A stretch of 64,000 nt of DNA, from NCBI GenBank assembly GCA_963818925.1, contig CAWFTN010000001.1, forward strand, positions 2,604,001-2,668,000, given 5' to 3'. This DNA comes from JAMXLG01 sp963818925. GTDB taxonomy: Bacteria; Vulcanimicrobiota; Vulcanimicrobiia; Vulcanimicrobiales; Vulcanimicrobiaceae. The stretch's first letter is position 1, and each line of letters starts with the position of its first letter. The notes beneath the pieces were generated by a model. It had not been told where the DNA came from and did no database searches. It worked only from the letters and a program-made list of their open reading frames with translations. Of the stretch, positions 16,212 to 25,682 are shown piece by piece. Position numbers and translations under genes: made by a program.

Positions 16212-19200
16212 ATGACGCAAGGCTACTACCGCTATCCCACGATCGCTGGGGATCGCATCGTTTTCGTGTGCGAGGACGACCTCTGGTCCGTTCCCGCTTC
16301 CGGCGGCACCGCATCGCGGTTGACCGTGAGTTTCGGAACGTGCACCTCGCCGCGATTGTCGCCGGATGGCGCGTGGATCGCGTTCATCTCGAACGACGAC
16401 GGCAACCCGGAAGTATACGTGATGCCCTCGATCGGCGGACAACCGCGTCGACTGACGTTCCTCGGATCGACGGTAGCGCAGGTGATGGGATGGAGCGCGG
16501 ACGGCTCGGAGATTTATTTTGCTGCGAACGCACGTACGTGGTTCGAAGGCGAGACGTGGCCGTTCTCCGTTCCGCGCGACGGCGGCGAACCGCGCGGTCT
16601 GAACGTGGGACACGCGCGTACGTTTTCATTGGGAGCGGCGGGCGCAATGGTGTTGGGACGCAACGCCGTCGATCCGGCGCGTTGGAAACGCTACCGGGGC
16701 GGCACCGCCGGCGAGATCTGGGTCGAGGCGCACGGGGCGCTCGAGTTCGAACGTCTCGCAATTCCCGGAAATCCGACGTGGCCGATGTGGATAGGCGACC
16801 GGATCTTCTTCCTCGACGATCAGGAAGGCATCGGCAACATCTACTCCTGTGCAACCGACGGCACCGATATCACGCGCCATTCGCATGAGGCCGACTACTA
16901 CGCGCGTTTCCCGTCAACCGACGGAACGCGCATCGTCTACGGTGCCGGCGGTACGATCCATCTGCTCGATATCGCAAGCGACAGCGTTTGCGACGTGCCG
17001 ATCGAGACGCCGTCGGCGGAACCCCAAACGGTTCGCCGCTTCGAAGCCGCGTCCGATTCACTGGAACATTTCGCGCCGCATCCCGACGGGACGCGCGTCG
17101 CATTCGTTTCGCGCGGACAGGCGTTCACGATGCCGCTCTTCGAAGGCGCCGTCATTCAGCATGGCGGCGGAAGCCGCATCCGCCTCCGACTCGCCGAGTG
17201 GCTGAAAGACGGGAAGCGTTTCGTCTGCGTGACGGATCGCAACGGCTACGAGCAAATCGCGCTGCACCGCGCGGATGTGTCCGACGAACCGAAGCTCTTG
17301 ACGAACGGCGACATTGGCCGCGTGACGGAACTCGTCGTTTCGCCCGTGAGCGACACCATTGCATTCGCCAATCACCGCCACGAGTTGTGCGTGCTCGACC
17401 TCGAGGACGGCAACGTGCGCGTCATCGATACGAGCCCGGCGCGGCGCATTACCGGCTTGTCATTTTCGCCCGACGGGCGGTACCTCGCGTACTCGTGGTG
17501 GCCGGTGTACGGCACGTCGATCATCCGCGTCGCCAAGGTGAAATCGGGCAAAATCTACGACGTTACGTCACCGCTGCGCGTCGACCATTCACCGGCCTGG
17601 GATCCCGAAGGCAAGTATCTCTACTTCATTTCGACGCGCGATTTCAATCCGGTATACGACGCGCTGCAGTTCGATCTGAGTTTTCCTCAGGCGCAGCGCC
17701 CGTTCGTCGTGACGTTGCGCAGCGACGTCCCGTCGCCGTTCGTTCCGCAGCCGCGCCCCGTGCATCGTAATCACGATCACGAACACGAACACGAGATGGA
17801 CAAAAAGAACGGCAAGGCGGATCTCCGCGTCGACATCGACTTTGACGGTATCCAAGGCCGCGTACTGGGATTTCCCGTCGAGGAAGGCGAGTACGAGCAG
17901 ATCGGTGCGATCAAAGGCCGCGTCTTTTACACGCGGTTCCCGGTACAAGGCATCAAACCCGCCGGACGCGAGGATGACGACGATGAGTCTCTCGGAACGC
18001 TCTACGCGTACGACTTCGAGCAGCTCCGTCAAGCGGCCATCGCGAACGACATGCAAGACTTCCGCATCGGCGCCGACGGGCACACGCTGATCTATCGCTC
18101 GAACGAACGGTTGCGCGCGATCGATGCGACGAACGATTTGCCCGACGAAGAGCCGGAAAAGCCCGCGAGCGATCCCGGCCGCAAGAGCGGATGGCTCGAT
18201 CTCGACCGCGCGAGCGTCGAGATCGTCCCGCGCGATGAGTGGGCGCAGATGTATCGTGAAGCGTGGCGTCTGCAAACCGAGCAGTTCTGGGTCGAAGACA
18301 TGAGCGATATCGATTGGGATCGCGTCTACGATCGCTACAAGGCGGTGCTTACGCGCGTGCGGACACGCACGGAGCTTTCGGACCTCATTTGGGAGATGCA
18401 AGGCGAACTCGGCACGTCGCACGCGTACGAATACGGCGGCGATCACCGCCTGCCGCCGCAATATCAGCGCGGTTTTCTCGGTGCCGAGCTTGCGTGGGAT
18501 ACGGAGCGCAAAGGCTATCGTATCGCACGCATCTATCGCGGCGACTCGTGGAATCGCGATACGGATTCTGCGCTCGCGGAACCTGGTCTCGACATTCACG
18601 AAGGCGACGTGCTGGCCGCCATCGGCGGACGCCGTCTCACGCGGGACACAACGCCGGATCGCTTGCTCGTCAATTCCGCCGGCAAAGACGTTTCGATCAC
18701 GATTCGCACGCGCAAAGACGAAGAGCGCACCGTGCTCGTGAAAGCGCTCGCGTCGGAAGCGCCGTTGCGTTATCGCGCGTGGGTTGAAGCGAATCGCCGT
18801 TACGTACACGAGAAAACCGGCGGCCGCGTGGGCTACGTGCACATTCCCGACATGGGGCCGCGGGGTTTTGCGGAGTTCCATCGCGGATACTTGAGCGAGT
18901 TCAATCGTCGCGGACTCGTCGTCGACGTGCGCTACAACCGCGGCGGACACGTCTCACCGCTTCTGCTCGAAAAACTCGCGCGCAGACGCGTCGGCTACGA
19001 CGTTCCACGCTACGGCGCAGCGGTGCCGTATCCACCCGAATCGGTGGGTGGCCCGATGATTGCGATTACGAATCAATTTGCGGGTTCGGACGGCGACATC
19101 TTCAGTCACTGCTTCAAGCTCTACAAACTCGGACCGCTCGTCGGAAAGCGCACGTGGGGCGGCGTGATCGGAATCGAACCCTACCATCATCTCGTCGACG

Positions 19201-19439
19201 GTACGCTCACGACGCAGCCGGAATACTCGTTCTGGTTCTCCGATGTCGGTTGGGCCGTCGAAAATTACGGCACGGATCCCGATTACGACGTCGACTTTGC
19301 GCCGCAAGATTATCGTGAAGGACGCGATCCGCAACTCGACTTCGCATTACGCCTGATGGACCGCGCATTCGAGCACACGACGGAGCTGCAGCCGGATCTC
19401 ACGACACGTCCGTCGCTGCCGTTGCCGACGTTGACCTGA
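16212..19439 (+). CDS. Tricorn protease homologue (S41 family)
   Basis: A 1075-aa cytoplasmic-type Tricorn protease, which in archaea and bacteria cuts peptides released by the proteasome or other ATP-dependent proteases. The N-terminal half has WD40/TolB-like beta-propeller repeats (LSPDGAWIAFIS, FSPDGRYLAYSWWP, WDPEGKYLYFIS); a PDZ domain (DVLAAIGGRRL) and an S41 catalytic domain follow, with the nucleophile Ser959 in FAGSDGD. A His-rich insert (HRNHDHEHEHE) lies near residue 520. I start at the ATG at 16212, where family homology begins; the frame is open back to 16131. No signal peptide is present. Confidence 0.9.
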   Translation: MTQGYYRYPTIAGDRIVFVCEDDLWSVPASGGTASRLTVSFGTCTSPRLSPDGAWIAFISNDDGNPEVYVMPSIGGQPRRLTFLGSTVAQVMGWSADGSEIYFAANARTWFEGETWPFSVPRDGGEPRGLNVGHARTFSLGAAGAMVLGRNAVDPARWKRYRGGTAGEIWVEAHGALEFERLAIPGNPTWPMWIGDRIFFLDDQEGIGNIYSCATDGTDITRHSHEADYYARFPSTDGTRIVYGAGGTIHLLDIASDSVCDVPIETPSAEPQTVRRFEAASDSLEHFAPHPDGTRVAFVSRGQAFTMPLFEGAVIQHGGGSRIRLRLAEWLKDGKRFVCVTDRNGYEQIALHRADVSDEPKLLTNGDIGRVTELVVSPVSDTIAFANHRHELCVLDLEDGNVRVIDTSPARRITGLSFSPDGRYLAYSWWPVYGTSIIRVAKVKSGKIYDVTSPLRVDHSPAWDPEGKYLYFISTRDFNPVYDALQFDLSFPQAQRPFVVTLRSDVPSPFVPQPRPVHRNHDHEHEHEMDKKNGKADLRVDIDFDGIQGRVLGFPVEEGEYEQIGAIKGRVFYTRFPVQGIKPAGREDDDDESLGTLYAYDFEQLRQAAIANDMQDFRIGADGHTLIYRSNERLRAIDATNDLPDEEPEKPASDPGRKSGWLDLDRASVEIVPRDEWAQMYREAWRLQTEQFWVEDMSDIDWDRVYDRYKAVLTRVRTRTELSDLIWEMQGELGTSHAYEYGGDHRLPPQYQRGFLGAELAWDTERKGYRIARIYRGDSWNRDTDSALAEPGLDIHEGDVLAAIGGRRLTRDTTPDRLLVNSAGKDVSITIRTRKDEERTVLVKALASEAPLRYRAWVEANRRYVHEKTGGRVGYVHIPDMGPRGFAEFHRGYLSEFNRRGLVVDVRYNRGGHVSPLLLEKLARRRVGYDVPRYGAAVPYPPESVGGPMIAITNQFAGSDGDIFSHCFKLYKLGPLVGKRTWGGVIGIEPYHHLVDGTLTTQPEYSFWFSDVGWAVENYGTDPDYDVDFAPQDYREGRDPQLDFALRLMDRAFEHTTELQPDLTTRPSLPLPTLT

Positions 19440-19443
19440 TCGG

Positions 19444-19998
19444 GTGGCACTAAAACTCGCGACCGAGCGGCTCCGGCTGGAGCCGCTCTCCTACGCACAC
19501 GCAGAGGCGCTTCTTCGCTATCACGTCCGTAATCGCGAGCACCTCAAACCGTACGAGCCGGCGCGCTCCGATCAGGCGTACACGCGGCCGGGCGTTCTCG
19601 AAGAAATAGCCGTTGCCGAAGGATTCGCGAACGATGAGAAAGCGTTCACGTTCGCTGCATTTGAACGCGACGGTGAAGAGATCGTCGCGCTCGTGCATCT
19701 GCTGCACATAATGCGCGGCGTTCGCCACTCCGCAACGCTTGGATATTCCGTCGACGTTGACCGGCAAGGAGCCGGCTTTGCAACGGAAGCCGCAGGCGCC
19801 GTCGTTCGTTTTGCTTTTGATGAATTGAAGTTGCACCGTCTGGAAACGGGCTATTTCGCGGACAACGTCGCGAGCGGACGCGTCTTACGAAAACTCGGGT
19901 TCACCTTCGAAGGTTATGCGCGCGATTATCTCTTCATCGACGGCGCATGGCACGACTCGATTCTCGTCTCACTGATCAATCCCAATTGGGACGCCTAG
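19444..19998 (+). CDS. GNAT N-acetyltransferase (RimJ/RimL-like)
   Basis: A 184-aa acetyltransferase of the RimJ/RimL type, which acetylates N-termini of ribosomal proteins or small molecules. Typical segments are ATERLRLEPLSYAHAEALLRYH, GYSVDVDRQGAGFATEAAGAVVRFAFDELKLHRLE (the acetyl-CoA loop) and NVASGRVLRKLGFTFEG. The start is GTG, 4 bases after the Tricorn stop, so it is probably in that operon. It overlaps the end of the convergent epimerase gene by 4 bases. The substrate is unknown. Confidence 0.88.
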   Translation: MALKLATERLRLEPLSYAHAEALLRYHVRNREHLKPYEPARSDQAYTRPGVLEEIAVAEGFANDEKAFTFAAFERDGEEIVALVHLLHIMRGVRHSATLGYSVDVDRQGAGFATEAAGAVVRFAFDELKLHRLETGYFADNVASGRVLRKLGFTFEGYARDYLFIDGAWHDSILVSLINPNWDA

Positions 19999-20963
19999 CG
20001 CGCTAGCAGTTCCGCTTCGCGCTCAGCTGCCATGCCGGCTTTTCGTTCGCGGTCGTGCATGAGCGTCATCGCCCATTTCATCGTTGCGTTAATCGTCTCG
20101 CTTGCCGGACGCAGCGTGAGACCGGCTGCGCGCGCGGCACTGTTATCGACCGATAACAATCCCGCATGCGTTTCGAGCGGAAGCCACAGGGGCAATTCCG
20201 TCCACGGCGTGACGTTCGCTTCGAGCAACCCGTCCGGACCCGTCCAGTGCGGTCTCGCCTCGACGCCGAACGCTTGCGCCTGCGTTACAAGCTCGTCGAT
20301 AAATGATTCCATGGTCATGCGTTCCCGCGGGCCAACGATGTTAAGCGTTCCCGCGATCTCGTGCGCGAGTGCCCTCGCAACGAAATCGGCCACATCGCGC
20401 GCATCGACGAATTGCACCGCTTGATCTTTCGGTTCCGGCGCTAAGAATGCGCCGCCGCGCAGCGCGCGTTCGCACCAGTACGTGAACCGGTCGGTCGGAT
20501 CGTACGGCCCGACGATGAGTCCCGGACGCAGAATCAAAGCGCTCGCATGACGATCGCGCACGATCCGTTCGCAAGCGGCCTTGTTCGCGCCGTAGCGGAG
20601 GGACACGTCTGCATCGTCGATCATCTGGTCGATGACCGGCGCGTCTTCGCGAATTCCCGGAGTCGAGAGATCCGCGTAGACACTGCACGTGGAGATGAAC
20701 GCGTACTGCTTCGTTTGCAGTGCAGTTGCTAGTTCGGCTTGATGCGGTTCGTATGCGGCGACGTCGACGATTGCATCCCACTCGTCGCCGGCGACCGCTG
20801 ACAGATCCTCATTTCGATCGCCGAAACGATCGGTGACTGTCGCAGGTGCCGGACATGTCGTTTGTCCGCGATGGAAGCGGACGACGTGGTGACCGTCGCG
20901 CGCGAGCGCGTCGACGATGTGGCGTCCGAGAAATTGCGTGCCGCCGAGAACGAGGATCTTCAT
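19995..20963 (-). CDS. NAD-dependent epimerase/dehydratase family protein
   Basis: A 322-aa extended short-chain dehydrogenase. The Rossmann motif is LVLGGTQFLGRHIVDAL, residue 20 onward reads HHVVRFHRGQ, and the Tyr/Lys pair has the form YGANKAACE, with Tyr and Lys spaced as in YxxxK. The best start is the ATG at 20963, which follows AAGGA by 7 bases. That AAGGA is the end of the dispersed 25-bp repeat at 20971-20995. Without the repeat the gene would have no visible ribosome binding site. Substrate unknown; the SDR class is typical of reductases resembling plant isoflavone or mRNA-binding-type homologues. Confidence 0.85.
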   Translation of the reverse strand: MKILVLGGTQFLGRHIVDALARDGHHVVRFHRGQTTCPAPATVTDRFGDRNEDLSAVAGDEWDAIVDVAAYEPHQAELATALQTKQYAFISTCSVYADLSTPGIREDAPVIDQMIDDADVSLRYGANKAACERIVRDRHASALILRPGLIVGPYDPTDRFTYWCERALRGGAFLAPEPKDQAVQFVDARDVADFVARALAHEIAGTLNIVGPRERMTMESFIDELVTQAQAFGVEARPHWTGPDGLLEANVTPWTELPLWLPLETHAGLLSVDNSAARAAGLTLRPASETINATMKWAMTLMHDRERKAGMAAEREAELLAR

Positions 20964-20970
20964 CGGTCGA

Positions 20971-20995
20971 TCCTTCGACAAGCTCAGGATGACAC
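20971..20995 (-). repeat. Dispersed 25-bp repeat, copy 1 (LSLSKD type)
   Basis: This 25-base sequence is identical to 46486-46510. On the minus strand it reads as the peptide ILSLSKD if translated, a phrase well known from misannotated protein N-termini across many genomes. Here it ends 7 bases before the epimerase start and supplies AAGGA. The element looks like a small mobile or REP-like repeat. Confidence 0.75.
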
Positions 20996-21032
20996 GTTCG
21001 GAGCGCATGGTTAAGCCAAGGTATTCATTTTA

Positions 21033-21074
21033 TCAATAGTCTGTATTGACATACGTTTGCTTGGCGTATATACA
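21033..21074 (+). promoter_or_regulatory. aceA promoter with operator-like palindrome over the -35 box
   Basis: TTGACA at 21046-21051 and TATACA at 21069-21074 are separated by 17 bases, close to a perfect housekeeping promoter. The palindrome TCAATA-GTCTG-TATTGA (21033-21049) overlaps the -35 box. Downstream, TCCAAC or TCCAAT occurs at 21086, 21108, 21122 and 21143, two of these spacings being 21 to 22 bases. This suggests repressor control of the glyoxylate bypass. Confidence 0.65.
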
Positions 21075-21176
21075 GGGTATAGCAGTCCAACATTCGAGTG
21101 CAAGCCATCCAATTGCACTGGTCCAATCAGCGGGTTGTCCGGTCCAATTCTCTTGCTGACTTCGGAGGGCGATTTT

Positions 21177-22487
21177 GTGAGTACGAACGAGCGCGCAGCG
21201 TCCCTAACCCAACAGTGGAGCAAAGATTCACGCTGGAACGGCATCGAGCGCCGTTACACCGCAGCGGAGGTGGTGAAGCTCCAGGGCAGCGTCATCGTCG
21301 AGCAGACGTTGGCGCGCCTCGGAGCCGTGAAGCTTTGGGAGCTGCTCCAAGAGCCGGACGCAACCGCAGCGCTCGGGACGATGACCGGCGGACAAGCGGT
21401 CCAAGCCGTGAAGGCCGGATTGACGGCGATCTATTGCAGCGGTTGGCAGGTCGCCGCCGATGCGAACGTCTCCGGCCACGTCTACCCGGATCAAAGCCTC
21501 TATCCCGTCAACAGCGTTCCGCAGATGGTCAAGCGCATCAACAATGCGTTTGCGCGGCTCGACCAAGTCGAAACGGTCGAAGGCCGCGGCGGCGCGCAGA
21601 ATTATCTGCCGATCGTTGCCGATGCGGAAGCCGGATTCGGCGGCCCGCTCAATGTGTTCGAACTCACGAAGGCGATGATCGAAGCCGGCACCGCGGGCAT
21701 CCATTTGGAAGACCAATTGAGCTCGGAGAAAAAGTGCGGCCATCTTGGCGGTAAAGTGCTGATTCCAACGCAACAGGCAGTGCGCCATCTCATCTCCGCA
21801 CGCTTAGCCGCCGACGTGATGAACGTTCCCACGGTGATCATCGCACGCACCGACGCGAATGCAGCGACGCTCGTGACGAGCGACGTCGATCCGGTCGACC
21901 GTCAATTCATTACCGGCGAACGCACGCCCGAAGGTTTCTTCCGTACGAAACAAGGGATTGGTGCCTGCATCGCACGCGGACTCGCATACGCGCCGTATGC
22001 GGATTTGATCTGGATGGAAACCTCCGAACCGAATATCGAAGAGGCGCGCAAATTCGCCGAAGCGATTCATGGGAACTTCCCGGGCAAGCTCCTCGCGTAT
22101 AACTGCTCGCCCTCGTTCAATTGGAAGAAGAAACTCGACGATCAATCGATCTCGACGTTCCGCGAGCAACTCAATGTGATGGGCTACAAGTTCCAGTTCA
22201 TCACGCTTGCGGGCTTCCACGCGCTCAACTACAGCTTCTTCGAACTAGCGCGCGACTTCAAAGCGCGCGGCATGTCGGCCTACGCGGAATTCCAGCAAGC
22301 GGAGTTCGCTGCCGAAGAATTCGGCTATACGGCGACGCGCCACCAGCGCGAGGTCGGCACGGGATACTTCGATGAAGTCGCCCAAGCGATCAGCGAAGGG
22401 CAATCGTCGACGACGGCATTGCACGGATCGACGGAAGCCGAGCAATTCTATGAGAACGGTAAGGCAAAACAGGTAGCAGCAGTTTAA
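21177..22487 (+). CDS. aceA: Isocitrate lyase
   Basis: A 436-aa enzyme that splits isocitrate into succinate and glyoxylate, the first step of the glyoxylate bypass for growth on acetate or fatty acids. The active-site cysteine is in KKCGHLGGKVL; GRGGAQNYLPIVADAEAGFGG and YNCSPSFNWKK are also characteristic. The start is a GTG preceded by GGAGG at a spacing of 8; the frame is open back to 21057 but that region is the promoter. One base separates it from the malate synthase gene. Confidence 0.95.
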   Translation: MSTNERAASLTQQWSKDSRWNGIERRYTAAEVVKLQGSVIVEQTLARLGAVKLWELLQEPDATAALGTMTGGQAVQAVKAGLTAIYCSGWQVAADANVSGHVYPDQSLYPVNSVPQMVKRINNAFARLDQVETVEGRGGAQNYLPIVADAEAGFGGPLNVFELTKAMIEAGTAGIHLEDQLSSEKKCGHLGGKVLIPTQQAVRHLISARLAADVMNVPTVIIARTDANAATLVTSDVDPVDRQFITGERTPEGFFRTKQGIGACIARGLAYAPYADLIWMETSEPNIEEARKFAEAIHGNFPGKLLAYNCSPSFNWKKKLDDQSISTFREQLNVMGYKFQFITLAGFHALNYSFFELARDFKARGMSAYAEFQQAEFAAEEFGYTATRHQREVGTGYFDEVAQAISEGQSSTTALHGSTEAEQFYENGKAKQVAAV

Positions 22488-22488
22488 G

Positions 22489-23958
22489 ATGAACGTCGCT
22501 CCGGCAAACTTCACTCTCCAGCGTGACTTGCCGAAGGGGTTCGCGGAGTTTTTTCTCCCGCTGCACCAACGGTACACCCCTTGGCAACAACGTCTAGTAC
22601 ACGCGCGAGCGGAACAGCTCGCGCGTGCCCATGCCGGCTATCTTCCGTCGTATCTGCCGCCGTCCGAAGCAACGACGACGGAATGGCGCATCGAGCTGCC
22701 CGAATGGTGCCGCGATCAGCGCAATCAAATGACGGGCCCCGCCGATGATGCGGAACTGGTCGTCAAGATGCTCAATTCCGGTGCGCCGGGCGTCATGCTC
22801 GACCTGGAAGATTCTATGGCCAACGCGTGGGGCCACTCGATGCTCGGCCACGACAATCTCGTCAACGCCCTCTACGGCCAATTGACGTATGAAGATGCCA
22901 AACGCGGCGGAACGGTCTGCATCAAACCGAACAGCACGGTCGTGTGGAACCGCGTGCGCGGATTGCATCTGTCGCAAGCGGGTCTGCTCCAGGACGAGTT
23001 GACGAGTGCATCGCTTTTCGATGTGGCGCTGCTTGCGTATCGTCTCGATTACGACCGGCTAAAGCATCCACTCTGCATCTACATTCCAAAATCCGAATCG
23101 GCGGACGAGGCGCTGTGGTGGAAGGCGCTCTTCGACGATATCATCGCGGCGAAAGGATGGAACGCCGGTTCAATCAAGGCGATGGCGCTCGTCGAATCGC
23201 ATCCGCTCGCATTTCAGATGGAAGAGTTTCTCTTCAATCTGCGCGAGTATATCGTCGGTTTGAATCTCGGCCGCTGGGATTACATGGCGAGCTTGATTTA
23301 CTTCAACTTGCACGATCCTAATTGGCTCTTGCCCGACCGCAATACCATTCCGATCGACGTTCCGTTCTTTCAAAACCTTCGCACGCTGATGCCCGAGATC
23401 ACACACAAACATGGTGCGCTCGCGATCGGCGGTATGACGGCGCTTTACCCGAGCCGCGAAGATGCCGAACTCAACGAACGCGCGCTCACAGTGCTGGAAC
23501 GCGATAAAAAGAACGAAGCGAATTGCTTGATGGACGGCGCGTGGACGGGACACCCGGATCAGAACACGATCGCCGTCGAGCAATTCCCGTATCCGAATCA
23601 AGTCGATAAACGTCCGCAGTTGGCAACGCTTCATCCGGATTTGCGTCCGTCGCCCAAAGGCGTCGGCACGACGAGCATCGAGGGAACGCGGGCCGCCGTG
23701 CGCACCGTGATCCGGTACCGGCAGGGCGTGCTCGAGGGCAAAGGGGCGAGCCTGCTCGACGGCTACATGGAAGATCTCGCCACGGACCGCATCTACCGCC
23801 TGATGATTGCGCAGCGGATGCGTTATCCGGGGCCGTACACGCCGCCGTCGCTCTCGGCGATCTTCGACGAAGAGCGCGAGAAGCTCGGTCCGCAGTACAC
23901 AAAGGCGCGCGAACTGTCCGAACAGATGATTCTAACCGGAGCATTCGACCCGAAATAA
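22489..23958 (+). CDS. aceB: Malate synthase (A-type)
   Basis: A 489-aa enzyme that condenses glyoxylate with acetyl-CoA to malate, completing the glyoxylate bypass. PGVMLDLEDSMANAW, GTVCIKPNSTVVWNRVRGLHL, ALVESHPLAFQMEEFLFNLREYIVGLNLGRWDY and DGAWTGHPDQ are characteristic. Length and order fit the single-domain A isoform rather than the larger G form. It starts one base after aceA, so the two form an operon from the promoter at 21046-21074. Confidence 0.93.
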   Translation: MNVAPANFTLQRDLPKGFAEFFLPLHQRYTPWQQRLVHARAEQLARAHAGYLPSYLPPSEATTTEWRIELPEWCRDQRNQMTGPADDAELVVKMLNSGAPGVMLDLEDSMANAWGHSMLGHDNLVNALYGQLTYEDAKRGGTVCIKPNSTVVWNRVRGLHLSQAGLLQDELTSASLFDVALLAYRLDYDRLKHPLCIYIPKSESADEALWWKALFDDIIAAKGWNAGSIKAMALVESHPLAFQMEEFLFNLREYIVGLNLGRWDYMASLIYFNLHDPNWLLPDRNTIPIDVPFFQNLRTLMPEITHKHGALAIGGMTALYPSREDAELNERALTVLERDKKNEANCLMDGAWTGHPDQNTIAVEQFPYPNQVDKRPQLATLHPDLRPSPKGVGTTSIEGTRAAVRTVIRYRQGVLEGKGASLLDGYMEDLATDRIYRLMIAQRMRYPGPYTPPSLSAIFDEEREKLGPQYTKARELSEQMILTGAFDPK

Positions 23959-23971
23959 GAACCATCGTGCG

Positions 23972-24541
23972 GTGGCGAAACTGATCTACACCGCAATCAT
24001 GTCGCTCGACGGCTGCATCGCCGATGAAGCCGGGAACTTCGACTGGTCCGCTCCCGACGAAGACGTGCATGCGTTCGTCAACGATCTGGAGCGCCCGGTC
24101 GGAACGTATCTCTACGGACGGCGTCTCTACGACGTCATGAAGTTCTGGGAAGACCCGCAGCAGAGCTGGAGTGCCTCGGCCGTCACGCGCGATTTCGCGC
24201 AGCTATGGCAAGCCGCGGAGAAGATCGTCTACTCTCGGACGTTGCAACGGGCCGAGACGAAACGCACGCGAATCGAACGAACGTTTCTTCCCGAGATCAT
24301 ACGTCAGATGAAAGTGACGGCGGAGAGCGATATCAGCGTGGGCGGCTCTGAGCTCGCCGCACAGGCATTTGCTGCCGGCCTCGTCGATGAGTGCCGGCTG
24401 TTTCTTGCTCCGGTCATCGTCGGAGGCGGGAAGCCGGGCTTGCCTCGCGATTTGCGAATCGGGCTCAAGCTCGAGGTGGAGCGTCGTTTCCCAAACGGGG
24501 TCGTATACGTGCAGTACGCCGTCACCGCAAACGCCGGTTGA
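23972..24541 (+). CDS. Dihydrofolate reductase-family protein (RibD C-terminal domain)
   Basis: A 189-aa NADPH-dependent reductase-like protein of the RibD C-terminal/DHFR fold (MSLDGCIADEAGNFDWS, TYLYGRRLYDVMKFW, DISVGGSELAAQAFAAGLVDECRLFLAPVIVGGGKPG). The GTG start lies 13 bases after the malate synthase stop, so it may be the third gene of that operon. Such proteins are widespread, usually with unknown substrates. It is unlikely to be the cell's main DHFR. Confidence 0.88.
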   Translation: MAKLIYTAIMSLDGCIADEAGNFDWSAPDEDVHAFVNDLERPVGTYLYGRRLYDVMKFWEDPQQSWSASAVTRDFAQLWQAAEKIVYSRTLQRAETKRTRIERTFLPEIIRQMKVTAESDISVGGSELAAQAFAAGLVDECRLFLAPVIVGGGKPGLPRDLRIGLKLEVERRFPNGVVYVQYAVTANAG

Positions 24542-24608
24542 CCTCCGGCCTATCCCGCTCGTCACAGGCCGATTGCACGAGGCCGCGCGGGGGCAGTACA
24601 ACCTACGT

Positions 24609-25682
24609 ATGAAGCTCTCGCGTCGCACGTGGCTCCTGATCTTTCTGGGATTTACCGCGCTCGGGGTCCTGAACACGCTTCATTACTACCTCGACGATCT
24701 CGCTCGCGCACACTACGGCACGCTGACGCGTCACGTCATCGAAGAATTTACCGGAACCTACGCGGCGATGGCATTGCTTCCGATGGTCTTTTGGTTTTAC
24801 CAGCGCTTTTGCTGCAGCGAGAACTGGGCAAGAGCGGTCGGCGGAAATGTCGTCGGCGCCGTCGTGTACTCCATTCTTCACACGACGTTGATGTGGACGA
24901 GCCGGATCGCCATCTATTGGGTGCTCGGTCTCGGCGTATACCACTACGGCAACATGCTCTACCGCTATCCGATGGAAGGCGCAGGCGATCTCTTCGACTA
25001 TGCGCTGCTGCTCGGCCTGATCGCGCTCTTCGCGAATCTCGCAGAGACGCGGAAAGCGGCGGTAAAAGAAGCCGAGTTGGAAGGAAAGCTCGCCGAGGCA
25101 AAACTCGAAAATCTTCAATTGCAGCTTCAGCCGCACTTTCTCTTCAACACGTTGAACGCGATTTCGACCGTGATGTACGAAGACGTCGGCAAAGCGGACC
25201 GGATGTTGACGCAAGTCAGCGAGTTCATGCGTCTGGTTCTTGCGTCAGGCGGCGTGCAATCCGTGACGATTGACGAAGAGCTGCGTGTCGAGCGAATGTA
25301 CGTCGACATCATGAAAACGCGTTTGGAGCGCAACCTGATGCTCGACGTCCGCGTTGACGATACCGCCCGAATGGCGCTCGTGCCGTTCATGTTGCTGCAG
25401 CCGCTGCTCGAAAACAGCATCCGTCACGGTATGGGGTCGACGCGGACCTCCATCGACCTCGGCATCGACGTTGCGCGAAAGAACGGTTCCACCGTCATTG
25501 AAGTCTCCGATGACGGCGTCGGCTACGAACCCGACGCAACCAGCGGTATAGGACTCTCGAACGTCGTCTCTCGTTTGCAATACATGTACGGCAAAGACGC
25601 GTCGTTCGCGATCGCCGCGCGACATGACGGCGGAACGCTCGCGACGCTCACTCTTCCATACGTCGAAGGGAGCCAGGCATGA
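24609..25682 (+). CDS. LytS/YehU-type sensor histidine kinase
   Basis: A 357-aa membrane sensor kinase. The first 170 residues contain about four transmembrane helices. A coiled linker (residues 140-165, AVKEAELEGKLAEAKLENLQ) leads to the His_kinase domain, where the phospho-acceptor His is in QPHFLFNTLNAIS. The ATP-binding domain has QPLLENSIRHGM and SDDGVGYEPDATSGIGLSNV. The open frame extends upstream to 24369 but homology starts at MKLSRRTWLL. It overlaps the response regulator start by 4 bases. The signal sensed is unknown. Confidence 0.92.
   Translation: MKLSRRTWLLIFLGFTALGVLNTLHYYLDDLARAHYGTLTRHVIEEFTGTYAAMALLPMVFWFYQRFCCSENWARAVGGNVVGAVVYSILHTTLMWTSRIAIYWVLGLGVYHYGNMLYRYPMEGAGDLFDYALLLGLIALFANLAETRKAAVKEAELEGKLAEAKLENLQLQLQPHFLFNTLNAISTVMYEDVGKADRMLTQVSEFMRLVLASGGVQSVTIDEELRVERMYVDIMKTRLERNLMLDVRVDDTARMALVPFMLLQPLLENSIRHGMGSTRTSIDLGIDVARKNGSTVIEVSDDGVGYEPDATSGIGLSNVVSRLQYMYGKDASFAIAARHDGGTLATLTLPYVEGSQA

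Noticed and set aside
17589..18950. 453-aa minus-strand ORF inside the Tricorn homologue
   Set aside because: Shadow of a real gene; no family motif or signal peptide.
20971..20995. Repeat 1 as the coding N-terminus of the epimerase (LSLSKDRP)
   Set aside because: It is a non-coding dispersed element; the conserved dinucleotide-binding motif begins at the ATG at 20963.
21011..21244. 77-aa minus-strand ORF overlapping the aceA promoter
   Set aside because: Covers the promoter and start of aceA; no ribosome binding site or motif.
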